This document shows positions 48,942-58,222 of a stretch of DNA of 64,000 bases, piece by piece. The notes below the pieces were generated by a model. That model searched no databases and was not told where the DNA came from. It saw only the letters and a list, made by a program, of their open reading frames with translations. Position 1 is the first letter of the stretch. Each line of letters opens with the position of its first letter. Source of the stretch: Paeniglutamicibacter sulfureus (GTDB lineage: Bacteria; Actinomycetota; Actinomycetes; Actinomycetales; Micrococcaceae); NCBI RefSeq assembly GCF_030512175.1, contig NZ_JAULBL010000001.1, positions 496,001-560,000 on the forward strand, in the 5' to 3' direction. The translations under genes were made by a program, and so were the position numbers.

Positions 48942-49601
48942 GTGATCGACTCCCCCGTGCAGCCGCCCTCGCGGCGCGAAAAAAACAAGGCCGCCACCCG
49001 GACCGCCATCGTGCATGCCGCCCTCGGCCAGCTGGAAACTGCAGGCTACGCCGCACTGACCGCAGAATCCGTGGCCGATGCCGCCGGAATCTCCCGCCGC
49101 ACCTTCTTCAACTACTTCCCCTCGATCGAGGCAGCACTCAACGAGCCGACCAGGCTGCTGCTGGAGAATTCGGTCGCGGTGCTCGACGAGCTGGATCCGG
49201 AGATCGATCTGCTCTCCGCCGCGGTGACAGCGGTGGAATCCCTCGTCGACCCGGCGCTGCTGGAACCCATCGCGAATCTGTACCTGCATGCCTCGGCCCA
49301 TCCGCAGATGGCCCGCATGCAACTTGAGGCCTGGAACGACTGCGCCGAGGCGCTCACCGAGATCATCGCCGCCCGCGCCCCACAGGGCACCGCGCTGGCC
49401 GCCTCCGTCTTTGCGCACAGCGTCATCGGCGCCGGCAAGGCGGCCTTCGCCGCCTGGGCCCGCGAGCTGGGCGAGCACCCGGACCCCGCCGACCCGCGGC
49501 GGACCCACATGCTGCGCACCACCCTGGCCGAGGCCGTCGCCCAATTGCGCGACGGCTTCCCCTCCCTCCAACAGCGTGCGCCGCACACCCGAAAGGGCTA
49601 G
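48942..49601 (+). CDS. TetR/AcrR family transcriptional regulator
   Basis: Regulator of 219 residues. The HTH is TRTAIVHAALGQLETAGYAALTAESVADAAGISRRTFFNYFPSIEAAL, with helix 3 SRRTFFNYF. The C-terminal helical domain is typical of the MftR/AcrR group. GTG 48942 is taken as start, although GTG 48957 is in frame and the promoter may begin just there. Its stop is 6 nt before the MMPL gene, so it most likely represses its own operon and releases it on binding the transporter substrate. The dyads upstream at 48905-48929 are the likely site. Confidence 0.9.
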   Translation: MIDSPVQPPSRREKNKAATRTAIVHAALGQLETAGYAALTAESVADAAGISRRTFFNYFPSIEAALNEPTRLLLENSVAVLDELDPEIDLLSAAVTAVESLVDPALLEPIANLYLHASAHPQMARMQLEAWNDCAEALTEIIAARAPQGTALAASVFAHSVIGAGKAAFAAWARELGEHPDPADPRRTHMLRTTLAEAVAQLRDGFPSLQQRAPHTRKG

Positions 49602-49607
49602 GAGACC

Positions 49608-52600
49608 ATGGCTTCCTTCCTGTACCGCCTCGGTGCCCTGGCCTACGCCCGGCGCTGGGCCGTCGTCGGCATCTGGACGATCCTGCTGCTCCTCATCGGG
49701 CTGTGCGCCGGCGCTTTCATGGGCAAGCTGTCGAACACCTTCGCCATCCCCGGCACCGAAACCCAGCGCACGCTGGACCGGATGAAGGTCGAGATGCCCG
49801 AACTGGCCGGCGGAACCGGCTCCATCGTCTTCCGCACCCCCGACGGCGCGGAGCTGTCGGCCGCGCAGCACCGGGCCATCGCCTCCTCGCTGGACGACCT
49901 CGCCGCCCAGTCCCCGATCACCGAGGTGGCCCGGCCCTTCGAACTCCAGGCACAGCTCGATGAGGCCAAGCCGCAGCTCGCCGAAGGCAAGACGAAGCTC
50001 GATGATGCCGCCACGGCCCTTGCCGACGGCAAGAAACAGCTCGAGGACGGCAAGGTGGCGTTGGAAGACGCACAGGCGGAGCTCGACTCCGGGCGCGTTC
50101 AGCTGGGCAATGCCAAGCAGGAGCTTGCCGAGGGACGCCGGCAGCTGGCCGCCGGCCAGGCGAAACTCGATGCCGCTGCCAGTGAATTGGAAGACGGAAC
50201 CGCCACCCTGACGGACGGCCGGGAACAACTCGCAGCAGGCCAGAAAAAATGGGATGCGGGCAACCGCGAATACCGGGCCGGTGCCGCGAAGATCGCCGAT
50301 GGCCGCAAGGCCCTGGCCGCCGGGCAGGCGAGACTCGATGCCGGCGCCCGGGAACTGGAGGCCGGGCGGGCGCAATACGACGCCGGCATGAAGAAAATCC
50401 TGGACGGCCGGTCCCGGAACTCCGTTGAGAAGCAGCTGGCCGCCGGGAAGCAGCAAGCCACCACGGGCCTGGCCCGGGTGGACTCCGGCCTCAAGGACCT
50501 TGACGCCGGCATTGCCCACGTCAGGAAGCTTGCCGCTGCGGCGGAAAAGAAACTCGCGGGTGCCACCACCGAAGCAGGGAAGCAAGCCGCCCAACAAGAG
50601 CTGGACTCACTCACCGCGAAGCTCACGGGTCTCGAGGCCGAAAGGAAATCCGTGGCCGGGACCAAGACGGGCCTGGAAAAAAACCTGCGCGACATTGCCG
50701 ATGCCACCGCCGGACTATCGACGCTGGATGCGGCCAAGGCGAAGCTCGATGCCGGAGCGAAGGAACTGGCCTCCGGGCAACAGACCCTGAAGACCAAGAA
50801 GGCCGAACTGGAGGCCGGGGCAGCCAAGCTGCCGGCCGCCAAGCAGCAGCTCGACGCCGGAGCCGGGGAGCTTGCAGCCAACCGCGCCAAGCTCCGGGAC
50901 GCCGAGGCAAAGATCGCCGAGGGCAGGGCCCAATTGCGTTCCGGGCAGGCGGAGATCGACGCCAACGCCGCCAAGCTGTCGGCGGGCCAGCAGGAGATCG
51001 AGACCAGCCAGGCCAAGCTCGTCGCCGGGCAAAAGACAGTGGACGAGAAGACGGCAGCGCTGCCCGAGGCCGAGGAGAAGCTCGAGCGGGGCGCCAGGGA
51101 CCTGGCCGCCGGGCGGGCCGAGCTGGCCTTTGCCGAGCGCCAGGCCGGTGCCTCCGAGGGGATGCGATTCGTCTCCGCCGATGGCTCCACCGCCGTGGCA
51201 CACGTGACCTTCGTCGGTGCGACCGACTCGCTGACCACCGACCAGCGCGCCGCCATCCAGGGCATTGCCGCCGGGCCGGAGTCCGCGGGCGTCGAGGTGC
51301 TCTTCTCCAAGGAGATCATCCAGGACCTCTCCTCCATCTTCGGGGCTGCGGAAATCATCGGCCTGGCCGTGGCCGCGGCGGTGCTGCTGGCCATGCTCGG
51401 CACGCTGGTGGCCGCCGGCCTGCCGCTGGTCATGGCGGTGCTTGGCGTGGGTGCAGGGGTGGGCGGGACGCTCGCACTCTCGTCGGTCATCGAGATGGCC
51501 TCCATCACCCCGGCCCTGGCGCTGATGCTGGGCCTGGCGGTGGGCATCGACTACTCGCTGTTCATCGTGCACCGGCACCGCCGGCAACTGCTGGAAGGCG
51601 TCCCGCTGGGCGACTCCATCGCCCGGGCCACGGGCACCAGCGGAAACGCCGTGGTCTTCGCCGGGCTGACAGTGGTCATCGCCCTGTCCGCGCTGGCCGT
51701 CCCGGGGCTGCCGTTCCTGACCGTGCTGGGCGCCTCGGCCGCGTTCACGGTGCTGATGGCGGTGCTCATCGCCATCACGCTGACCCCCGCGCTGCTGGGG
51801 ATCATCGGGACGAGGCTGGTCTCCAAGCGGGCGTGGGCACGTGCCCGGGAGGCCGATGCCGATGCCGCGGCGCCGACCAACGCTGCGGGAAACCGCGGCT
51901 GGGGCGCGCTGGTGACCCGCCGCCCGTGGATCGCCGCGATCGCTTCCATCGCCGTCCTGGCGATCGTGGCGTTGCCCGCGCTGGAATTGCGCACCGCGCT
52001 GCCCGACGGCAGCGCCGAACCGGTGGACTCGGGCGCCTACAAGGCGTACGAGCAGATGAGCGACGCCTTCGGCGCCGGGTACAACGGCCCGCTGCTGGTG
52101 CTCGCGGACCTGCCGGCCGGGCTCGATGAACGCGGTGCCGACACTGCCAACCTGGACGTGGCCGACGCCGTGCGCCAGATCCCCGGCGTCGTCGCGGCGA
52201 TCCCGGTGGCGGTCAACGAGTCGCGAAACCTTGGTGCGATCCAGGTGATCCCGGCCGAGGGGCCGGCCAGCGCGCAAACCGAGGCGCTGGTGCATGCGCT
52301 GCGGGACGCCGCACCCGGGATCGAGGAGGCCACGGGTGCACACATCGCCGTCACCGGGCAGGTCGCTGCGCAGGTGGACGTCTCCGAGAAGCTCGCCGAG
52401 GCGCTGCCGCCGTACATCTTTATCGTGGTGGGCCTCTCGCTGATCCTGTTGCTGTTGGTCTTCCGCTCGGTCGTCGTGCCGTTGCTGGCCACCGCCGGCT
52501 TCCTGCTTTCGCTGGCCGCGGCGTTCGGCGCCACCGTGGCGGTCTACCAGTTCGGCTGGCTGGGCGAGGTGTTCGACGTGAACGTGCCGGGCCCGATCAT

Positions 52601-53072
52601 GAGCTTCCTGCCGATCCTGCTCACCGGCATCCTCTTCGGGCTGGCCATGGACTACCAGGTGTTCCTGGTCGCCGGAATGCGCGAGTCCTTTGCGCACGGG
52701 CAGCCGGCCCGCGCCGCGGTGCGCTCCGGGTTCGCCCACGCGGCCCCGGTGGTCACCGCCGCGGCGCTGATCATGATGGCGGTGTTCGCCGGCTTCGTGT
52801 TCTCGCACCTGACGATGATCCGGGCGATCGGGTTCTCGCTGGCCATCGGCGTGCTCTTCGACGCGTTCATCGTGCGGATGACGCTGACCCCGGCGATCAT
52901 GCACCTGCTGGGCCACCGCGCCTGGTACATCCCGCGCTGGCTGGATAGGATCCTGCCGGACGTGGACGTGGAGGGCGCGAAGATCGCCGCGCGCACCGCG
53001 GCGAAGCAGGACGGCACCGCGACGGATTCCGGAACCCAGGCGCCTCCGGCTCGGGATACGGTGGATGCATGA
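49608..53072 (+). CDS. MMPL family transporter with giant heptad-repeat extracytoplasmic domain
   Basis: RND-superfamily MMPL protein of 1154 residues. TM1 is at about 19-40. Residues about 111-512 form an extracytoplasmic domain made largely of seven-residue repeats: Leu (or another large hydrophobic) first, Gly or Ala fourth, then charged residues (for example LAEGKTK, LADGKKQ, LEDGKVA). Then come TM2-6 (from about 575) with GIDYSLFIVHRHRRQ, a second periplasmic domain, and TM8-12 with LAMDYQVFLVAGM. The internal Asp-Tyr pairs GIDYS and AMDYQ are the proton-relay residues. Probably exports lipids or lipophilic drugs. It overlaps maf by ATGA. Confidence 0.9.
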   Translation: MASFLYRLGALAYARRWAVVGIWTILLLLIGLCAGAFMGKLSNTFAIPGTETQRTLDRMKVEMPELAGGTGSIVFRTPDGAELSAAQHRAIASSLDDLAAQSPITEVARPFELQAQLDEAKPQLAEGKTKLDDAATALADGKKQLEDGKVALEDAQAELDSGRVQLGNAKQELAEGRRQLAAGQAKLDAAASELEDGTATLTDGREQLAAGQKKWDAGNREYRAGAAKIADGRKALAAGQARLDAGARELEAGRAQYDAGMKKILDGRSRNSVEKQLAAGKQQATTGLARVDSGLKDLDAGIAHVRKLAAAAEKKLAGATTEAGKQAAQQELDSLTAKLTGLEAERKSVAGTKTGLEKNLRDIADATAGLSTLDAAKAKLDAGAKELASGQQTLKTKKAELEAGAAKLPAAKQQLDAGAGELAANRAKLRDAEAKIAEGRAQLRSGQAEIDANAAKLSAGQQEIETSQAKLVAGQKTVDEKTAALPEAEEKLERGARDLAAGRAELAFAERQAGASEGMRFVSADGSTAVAHVTFVGATDSLTTDQRAAIQGIAAGPESAGVEVLFSKEIIQDLSSIFGAAEIIGLAVAAAVLLAMLGTLVAAGLPLVMAVLGVGAGVGGTLALSSVIEMASITPALALMLGLAVGIDYSLFIVHRHRRQLLEGVPLGDSIARATGTSGNAVVFAGLTVVIALSALAVPGLPFLTVLGASAAFTVLMAVLIAITLTPALLGIIGTRLVSKRAWARAREADADAAAPTNAAGNRGWGALVTRRPWIAAIASIAVLAIVALPALELRTALPDGSAEPVDSGAYKAYEQMSDAFGAGYNGPLLVLADLPAGLDERGADTANLDVADAVRQIPGVVAAIPVAVNESRNLGAIQVIPAEGPASAQTEALVHALRDAAPGIEEATGAHIAVTGQVAAQVDVSEKLAEALPPYIFIVVGLSLILLLLVFRSVVVPLLATAGFLLSLAAAFGATVAVYQFGWLGEVFDVNVPGPIMSFLPILLTGILFGLAMDYQVFLVAGMRESFAHGQPARAAVRSGFAHAAPVVTAAALIMMAVFAGFVFSHLTMIRAIGFSLAIGVLFDAFIVRMTLTPAIMHLLGHRAWYIPRWLDRILPDVDVEGAKIAARTAAKQDGTATDSGTQAPPARDTVDA

Positions 53073-53800
53073 GCCAGAATGTGAATGCCAACGACAATTC
53101 CACCACCACCGGCGCGACGGCCACCGACCCGCGCGAGGAGGTCCAGGGCCCCGATGAGCTGCCGTTGCTGGTGCTGGCCTCGGCCTCGCCGGGACGGGCC
53201 AAGGTGCTCACCGACGCCGGCATCGACTTCGCCGTGCAGGTCTCCACGGTGGATGAGGACGCGGTCCTGGCCCGGGCCGTGGAGCGCTTCGGCGAGCTGG
53301 GCGCCGCCGACACCGCCTTGCTGCTGGCCAAGTCCAAGGCCGAGGACGTGGCGGGCATGGAGGAGGCCGACGGGGCGGTGGTGCTGGGCTGCGACTCGGT
53401 CTTCGAGTTCGAGGGCGTCGCCTACGGCAAGCCGTACACCGCGGAGGTCGCCACGGAGCGCTGGGAGGCGATGAGCGGAAAGTCGGGGATCCTGCACACC
53501 GGGCACTGGCTCATCGACAACCGCTCCGAGGAGGACGGGGACGGCGGCACCGGCGCGACCATCGGCGCCGTCTCCTCCACCACCGTGAACTTCGAGAAGG
53601 TCAACGCCGAGGAGATCGCCGCCTACGTCGCCACCGGGGAACCGCTGCCGTGCGCCGGGGCGTTCACCATCGACGGCCGCGGGGCCGCCTTCATCCGCGG
53701 CATCGAGGGCAACCCGCACACCGTCATCGGGCTGAATGTCTCCACGCTGCGCGAGCTGCTGGCGGGGACCGGACTGTCGATTTCCGACCTGTGGGTCTAG
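53069..53800 (+). CDS. maf: Maf-like nucleoside triphosphate pyrophosphatase
   Basis: Maf/HAM1-type protein of 243 residues. After a 30-residue acidic leader comes [21 protein letters not shown] (SxSPRR motif, here SASPGR) and later [17 protein letters not shown] (catalytic Asp and Lys loop) and [13 protein letters not shown] (terminal motif). Maf proteins hydrolyse modified or canonical NTPs and often arrest septum formation when overproduced. The second Arg of SPRR is Gly-Arg shifted, a minor divergence. It overlaps the MMPL stop by ATGA and precedes accA, the order known from M. tuberculosis Rv3282-Rv3285. Confidence 0.93.
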   Translation: MSQNVNANDNSTTTGATATDPREEVQGPDELPLLVLASASPGRAKVLTDAGIDFAVQVSTVDEDAVLARAVERFGELGAADTALLLAKSKAEDVAGMEEADGAVVLGCDSVFEFEGVAYGKPYTAEVATERWEAMSGKSGILHTGHWLIDNRSEEDGDGGTGATIGAVSSTTVNFEKVNAEEIAAYVATGEPLPCAGAFTIDGRGAAFIRGIEGNPHTVIGLNVSTLRELLAGTGLSISDLWV

Positions 53801-53889
53801 CCGGTCCCGGATTGTAGGAACCCCACAAAGAAATCGCGACTTACTCCCGACACCGGGGGTTTTGGGGGTGTATATCCCACAAACGCGGG

Positions 53890-53895
53890 TAGGCT
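53890..53895 (+). promoter_or_regulatory. candidate -10 of the accA-type gene
   Basis: TAGGCT, with a leader of about 28 nt containing AAGGAG. No good -35 at standard spacing. Confidence 0.4.
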
Positions 53896-53930
53896 CCACA
53901 AGAGCATATTTAAAGGAGATAGCCCCTGCC

Positions 53931-55700
53931 ATGAGTCAGTTGACGAAGGTTCTCATCGCCAATCGCGGAGAAATCGCCGTACGCATCATCCGCGCCGCCC
54001 GTGATGAGGGCATTGGATCGGTTGCCGTCTACGCCGAGCCCGACCGCGATGCACTGCATTCGAGGCTGGCCGACGAGGCCTACTCGCTGGGTGGTTCCAC
54101 GGCCGCGGAGTCCTACCTGGACATCGCCAAGATCATTGAGGTCGCCAAGCGCTCCGGCGCCGACGCGGTGCACCCCGGCTACGGCTTCCTGGCCGAGAAC
54201 GCCGGGTTCGCCCAGGCAGTGATCGATGCCGGGCTGACCTGGATCGGTCCCCCGCCGTCCGCCATCGAGCAGCTGGGCGACAAGGTCCAGGCCCGCCACC
54301 TGGCCGAAAAGGTCGGTGCCCCGCTGGTGCCCGGCACCAAGAACCCGGTCGAATCAACCGACGAGGTGCTGGCCTTTGCCGATGCGCACGGACTGCCGCT
54401 GGCCATCAAGGCCGCCTATGGCGGCGGCGGACGCGGCATCAAGGTGGTGCGCAACCGCGAGGAAATTCCGGAGCTCTATGAATCCGCCGTCCGCGAGGCG
54501 GTCGCCGCCTTCGGCCGCGGCGAGTGCTTCGTCGAACGCTTCCTCGATGCCCCGCGCCACGTCGAGACCCAGTGCCTGGCCGATGCGCACGGCAACGTCG
54601 TGGTCATTTCCACCCGCGACTGCTCGCTGCAGCGCCGCAACCAGAAGCTCGTCGAGGAGGCCCCGGCGCCGTTCCTGAGCGATGAGCAGAACCAGCGCCT
54701 CTACGCCGCCTCCAAGGCCATCCTGCGCGAGGCCGGCTACGTGGGTGCCGGCACCTGCGAGTTCCTCGTGGGCCAGGACGGGGTCATCTCCTTCCTGGAG
54801 GTCAACACCCGCCTGCAGGTCGAGCACACGGTCTCCGAGGAGGTCACCGGCATCGACCTGGTGGCCGAGCAGTTCCGGCTGGCCCGCGGCGAGGAGCTGG
54901 GCTACACCGACCCCGAGGTCCGCGGCCACTCCTTCGAGTTCCGCATCAACGGCGAGGACGCAGGACGCGGCTTCATGCCGGCGCCCGGCACCATCACCAC
55001 CATGAACCTGCCCACCGGTCCGGGCGTGCGCATCGATTCGGGCGTGGAGGCAGGGGAAACCGTCTCGGGGAACTTCGACTCGATGATCGCCAAGCTCATC
55101 GTCACCGGTTCCACCCGCGCGCAGGCAGCTGCCCGCTCCCGCCGCGCGCTGGCGGAATTCCACATCGAGGGCATGCCCACGGTGCTTCCCTTCCACCGCG
55201 CCGTCATGGCCGATGCAGCGTTCATCCCGGAATCCGGTCCGTTCTCCGTCCACACGCGCTGGATCGAGACCGAATTCGCCAACGAGATCCCCGCCTGGGA
55301 CCCGGCCACCGCCGGCACCCCGGGCGAGGACGAGGGCCGCAATGCCATCACCGTCGAGGTCGGCGGCAAGCGCCTGGAGGTCGTGCTGCCCGCGTCCTTG
55401 GGCGCCATGTCCCCATCCAACGGCAAGACGCGGAAGAAGAAGCGGGCCGCGGGATCCCGCGGAGCCGCGAGCGCCGGCAACTCGGGCGCCGACCTGGTCT
55501 CCCCCATGCAGGGAACCATCGTCAAGGTTGCCGTTGCCGAGGGCGACACCGTGGCCGAGGGCGACCTGATCCTGGTCCTGGAGGCCATGAAGATGGAACA
55601 GCCGCTGACCGCGCACTGCGACGGCGTGGTTTCCGGGCTCACCGCAGTGCCGGGCGACACCGTCTCGGCCGGAGCCGTGCTGGCCTCGATCGGCGAGTAG
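53931..55700 (+). CDS. acyl-CoA carboxylase alpha subunit (biotin carboxylase plus BCCP)
   Basis: Two-domain carboxylase subunit of 589 residues, AccA3-like. The biotin carboxylase part starts [17 protein letters not shown], has the ATP-grasp glycine loop [13 protein letters not shown], and [22 protein letters not shown] with metal-binding and catalytic residues. A basic, Gly/Ser/Ala-rich linker at about 495-520 leads to the BCCP domain, where Lys554 in [10 protein letters not shown] is biotinylated. It carboxylates biotin with ATP and bicarbonate and works with the AccD/AccE pair at 40407-42253. ATG 53931 has AAGGAG 13 nt upstream. Confidence 0.96.
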   Translation: MSQLTKVLIANRGEIAVRIIRAARDEGIGSVAVYAEPDRDALHSRLADEAYSLGGSTAAESYLDIAKIIEVAKRSGADAVHPGYGFLAENAGFAQAVIDAGLTWIGPPPSAIEQLGDKVQARHLAEKVGAPLVPGTKNPVESTDEVLAFADAHGLPLAIKAAYGGGGRGIKVVRNREEIPELYESAVREAVAAFGRGECFVERFLDAPRHVETQCLADAHGNVVVISTRDCSLQRRNQKLVEEAPAPFLSDEQNQRLYAASKAILREAGYVGAGTCEFLVGQDGVISFLEVNTRLQVEHTVSEEVTGIDLVAEQFRLARGEELGYTDPEVRGHSFEFRINGEDAGRGFMPAPGTITTMNLPTGPGVRIDSGVEAGETVSGNFDSMIAKLIVTGSTRAQAAARSRRALAEFHIEGMPTVLPFHRAVMADAAFIPESGPFSVHTRWIETEFANEIPAWDPATAGTPGEDEGRNAITVEVGGKRLEVVLPASLGAMSPSNGKTRKKKRAAGSRGAASAGNSGADLVSPMQGTIVKVAVAEGDTVAEGDLILVLEAMKMEQPLTAHCDGVVSGLTAVPGDTVSAGAVLASIGE

Positions 55701-55721
55701 CACCGCACCACCACCGCACCG

Positions 55722-55766
55722 AACGGGGCGGCCTGGTCTTCCATGCGAAGACCGGGCCGCCCCGTT
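55722..55766 (+). terminator. terminator of accA-type gene
   Basis: 19 paired bases: AACGGGGCGGCC-T-GGTCTTC with GAAGACC-G-GGCCGCCCCGTT, CATGC loop. 21 nt after the stop. Confidence 0.85.
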
Positions 55767-55819
55767 GCGTTGCCGGGCCACCCTTTCTTGGGCCGACGCG
55801 GTGGCTCCGGGTTCCCGCC

Positions 55820-55879
55820 GGTCATCCGGGCGGGCATCCGAACGGGCATCCGGGCGGTCATCCGGGCGGGCATCCGAGC
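55820..55879. repeat. five tandem 12-bp repeats
   Basis: Five contiguous units of consensus GGKCATCCGRRC (GGTCATCCGGGC, GGGCATCCGAAC, GGGCATCCGGGC, GGTCATCCGGGC, GGGCATCCGAGC) between the accA terminator and the DinB promoter. Each unit contains CATCCG. Length 60 bp exactly, with no interruption. Confidence 0.85.
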
Positions 55880-55910
55880 TGTCCTTCGCCTAGGAACGGG
55901 TGACGGGTCG

Positions 55911-55916
55911 TAGGCT
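55911..55916 (+). promoter_or_regulatory. -10 TAGGCT of DinB-like gene, leaderless
   Basis: TAGGCT ends 7 nt before ATG 55924. Confidence 0.5.
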
Positions 55917-55923
55917 GGTGGCC

Positions 55924-56460
55924 ATGACGGCAGAAATTAAGACGGCGCCCGCACCGGACCCGCGCGCCGACCCGCCACCGTGCGCCAGCGAGCGCGAGAC
56001 GCTGCTGGCGTTCCTGGACTACCAGCGCCGCACCCTGGAGCTCAAGTGCGCGGGGCTCACCGCGGCGGCGCTGGGAACCCGCGCGGTGCCGCCCTCCGGG
56101 CTGTCCCTGCTGGGCCTGGTGCGGCACCTGGGCGACGTGGAACGATTCTGGGTCCGCACGTGTCTGGCCGGCGACCCGGCGCCGCCGCTGTACTGGCGCC
56201 CGGACGGAAACGACACCGACTTCGACTTCCCGCATCCCGATGACCGGATGGTGGAGCTGTCCTTCGCCGCATGGAAGGCCGAGGCGGCCTTCGCCGATGC
56301 CGCACTGGGTTCGGAGCCGCTGGAGCGTGCGGTGGGGGCCGGGCACCACGGGATGGTGTCTGTGCGCTGGATCCTGGTGCACCTCATCGAGGAGTACTCC
56401 CGGCACAACGGACACGCGGACCTGCTGCGCGAATGCCTCGACGGGACCGTGGGCGAGTAA
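55924..56460 (+). CDS. DinB/DUF664 family protein
   Basis: Four-helix DinB-superfamily protein of 178 residues in the DUF664 group. Putative metal-binding His positions lie in GLVRHLGDVERFW, in the acidic helix after GHHGMVSV, and in LVHLIEEYSRHNGHADLLRE, the group signature. Some actinobacterial members are thiol-S-transferases that use mycothiol. ATG 55924 is preferred over GTG 55900 because the TAGGCT -10 predicts a transcription start there. Function remains unassigned. Confidence 0.87.
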   Translation: MTAEIKTAPAPDPRADPPPCASERETLLAFLDYQRRTLELKCAGLTAAALGTRAVPPSGLSLLGLVRHLGDVERFWVRTCLAGDPAPPLYWRPDGNDTDFDFPHPDDRMVELSFAAWKAEAAFADAALGSEPLERAVGAGHHGMVSVRWILVHLIEEYSRHNGHADLLRECLDGTVGE

Positions 56461-56474
56461 CCCCGGCGTTAACG

Positions 56475-56512
56475 CACGCTGCCCGCCGTCCGTGGGGAAG
56501 GCGGGCAGTGTG
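56475..56512. terminator. bidirectional terminator hairpin
   Basis: CTGCCCGCC (56479-56487) and GGCGGGCAG (56500-56508), extended outward by CAC/GTG, between convergent DinB and MFS genes. Confidence 0.8.
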
Positions 56513-56524
56513 ACAGGGTGGAAA

Positions 56525-57922
56525 CTAGGAGACGTTGTTCTCGAAATCGACGTCCTTGGTGTCCTTGGTCAGGAACAGGGCGATCAGCGTCAGCACCGCG
56601 CCGAGGGCCAGGTAGACGCCAACCCAGACGGTGTTGCCTCCGCCGAACTGCCACAGGGCGATGGCGACGAACGAGGCCGGGGCCGCGCCGATCACCGAGG
56701 ACATGTTGTAGGCGACTGCCGAACCGGTGTACCGCACGTTGGAGGGGAAGAGCTCCGGCAGGTAGGCGGCCATCGGGCCGAAGGTCGCACCCATCAACGT
56801 GAAGCCGAGGACCAGGCCGACCATGGCTGCCGCCTTGCCGGGGCCAAACATCAGGGTCCAGGCCAGACCGAAGATGAAGATGCCGCTGGTGACGTAGATC
56901 AGGAACTTGCGGCGGCCCAGCTTTTCGGCCAGCGGGCCGGAGACCAGCGTGAAGATGCCGAAGAAGACCACGCCGATGATGAGCATCGTGAGGAATTCCG
57001 GACGGGCAATGCCCAGGCCCGGGACAAATGCTGCCTCGGCGGCGGCGTCAAAGACCTTGCCCTTGGCCTCGGCCGCGGCGCGGGCCGCCTCAACGGTGGC
57101 CGGGGCGGTGCCGTAGGTCAGCGTGAAGGCGGTCATCAGGTAGAAGAGCACGTAGGTGGCCAGCATGATGAACGTGCCGGCGAGCACCGGACGCCAGTGG
57201 TACTTCATGGTGGTCTTGAACGGGGACTTCGCGACCTTCTTCTGGTCCACGACCTTGGTGAAGGCCACGGACTCGACCAGCTTCAGGCGGACCCAGAGTC
57301 CCACGGCCACCATGACGGCCGAGAGGATGAACGGCACGCGCCAGCCCCAGGACATGAACTGTTCGGTGGACAGGCCCAGTTGCAGGCCCACGAACATCAG
57401 GTTGGCGATGATGAATCCGATGGGGGCGCCGAGCTGCGGGAACGTTCCGTAGATGGCGCGCTTGTTCGCCGGCGCGTTTTCGGTGGCCAGCAGCGCGGCA
57501 CCCGACCACTCGCCGCCCAGGGCCAGACCCTGGGCGAAGCGCAGCAGCACCAGCATCAGCGGTGCCAGCACCACGAAGTTGCCCTGGGCCGGCGGCAGGA
57601 AACCGATCAGGAAGGTGGCAATGCCCATCAGGAGCAGCGAGGCCACCAGGGTGCCCTTGCGACCGATCTTGTCGCCGAAGTGCCCGAAGAGCACCGAGCC
57701 CACCGGGCGGGCCACGAAGGCCACGCCGAAGATCGCGAACGAAGACAGGATCGCGTTGACGTTCGACGCGTTCGGGAAGAAAAGCGCCGGGAAAACCAAC
57801 ACCGATGCCGTGGCATAGGCGTAGAAATCAAAGAATTCGATGGTGGTGCCGATGAGGCTGGCAAACAGCACGCGTCCGCGTGTGTTTTCTTTCGGTGCAA
57901 CGACCGTGGTCTTGTTGGACAT
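56525..57922 (-). CDS. MFS transporter, metabolite:H+ symporter (MHS) type
   Basis: Twelve-helix MFS protein of 465 residues resembling the MHS group (ProP, ShiA, alpha-ketoglutarate permease). GTTIEFFDFYAYATASVLVF is the MHS TM1. GHFGDKIGRKGTLVASL is the loop 2-3 motif, repeated as GPLAEKLGRRKFLIY in the second half; RFAQGLALGGEWSGA is the TM4 Arg/TM5 motif. Likely H+-coupled uptake of an organic acid, betaine or aromatic acid; substrate not predictable. Two tandem 20-bp repeats lie upstream. Confidence 0.92.
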   Translation of the reverse strand: MSNKTTVVAPKENTRGRVLFASLIGTTIEFFDFYAYATASVLVFPALFFPNASNVNAILSSFAIFGVAFVARPVGSVLFGHFGDKIGRKGTLVASLLLMGIATFLIGFLPPAQGNFVVLAPLMLVLLRFAQGLALGGEWSGAALLATENAPANKRAIYGTFPQLGAPIGFIIANLMFVGLQLGLSTEQFMSWGWRVPFILSAVMVAVGLWVRLKLVESVAFTKVVDQKKVAKSPFKTTMKYHWRPVLAGTFIMLATYVLFYLMTAFTLTYGTAPATVEAARAAAEAKGKVFDAAAEAAFVPGLGIARPEFLTMLIIGVVFFGIFTLVSGPLAEKLGRRKFLIYVTSGIFIFGLAWTLMFGPGKAAAMVGLVLGFTLMGATFGPMAAYLPELFPSNVRYTGSAVAYNMSSVIGAAPASFVAIALWQFGGGNTVWVGVYLALGAVLTLIALFLTKDTKDVDFENNVS

Positions 57923-57977
57923 GACTCGTTATTCTCTTGGTGGGGTGCCATAAGTTACTAAGTGACAAGCTTATGAG

Positions 57978-58017
57978 GGACGTCCACCTTTTGGACAGTC
58001 CTTCCACTATTTGGACA
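57978..58017 (-). promoter_or_regulatory. two tandem 20-bp operator-like repeats upstream of MFS gene
   Basis: Read on the minus strand, two adjacent 20-bp units share 15 of 20 positions, each starting TGTCCAAA and containing GTGGA. Within each, GTCCA is opposed to TGGA(C). One repeat per two helical turns suggests binding of two regulator dimers. 56 nt before the MFS start. Confidence 0.55.
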
Positions 58018-58145
58018 ACTGTAATACACGCCACAGCAATCCCAGGTGATCCCCGCTTTCGAAGCGTTCAATTCCCTCGAATTTGCGCCAGGGTCCGGTA
58101 GCCGGCCCTTCTCGCGGATCGCACGGCGCCCGGGCCTCACCACGG

Positions 58146-58182
58146 CGAACGGCCGCCACCCCCGGGGGGCGGCGGCCGTTCG
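58146..58182 (-). terminator. terminator of lpdA
   Basis: CGAACGGCC (58146-58154) with GGCCGTTCG (58174-58182), plus inner GCC/GGC pairing, 41 nt downstream of the lpdA stop. Confidence 0.75.
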
Positions 58183-58222
58183 AAGGGCACCTTGTTGGGC
58201 GCCGCGTTCGTGCGCCTTTGAC

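Noticed and set aside
55820-55879. CRISPR array
   Set aside because: Repeats are 12 bp and contiguous with no spacers; no cas genes in the window.
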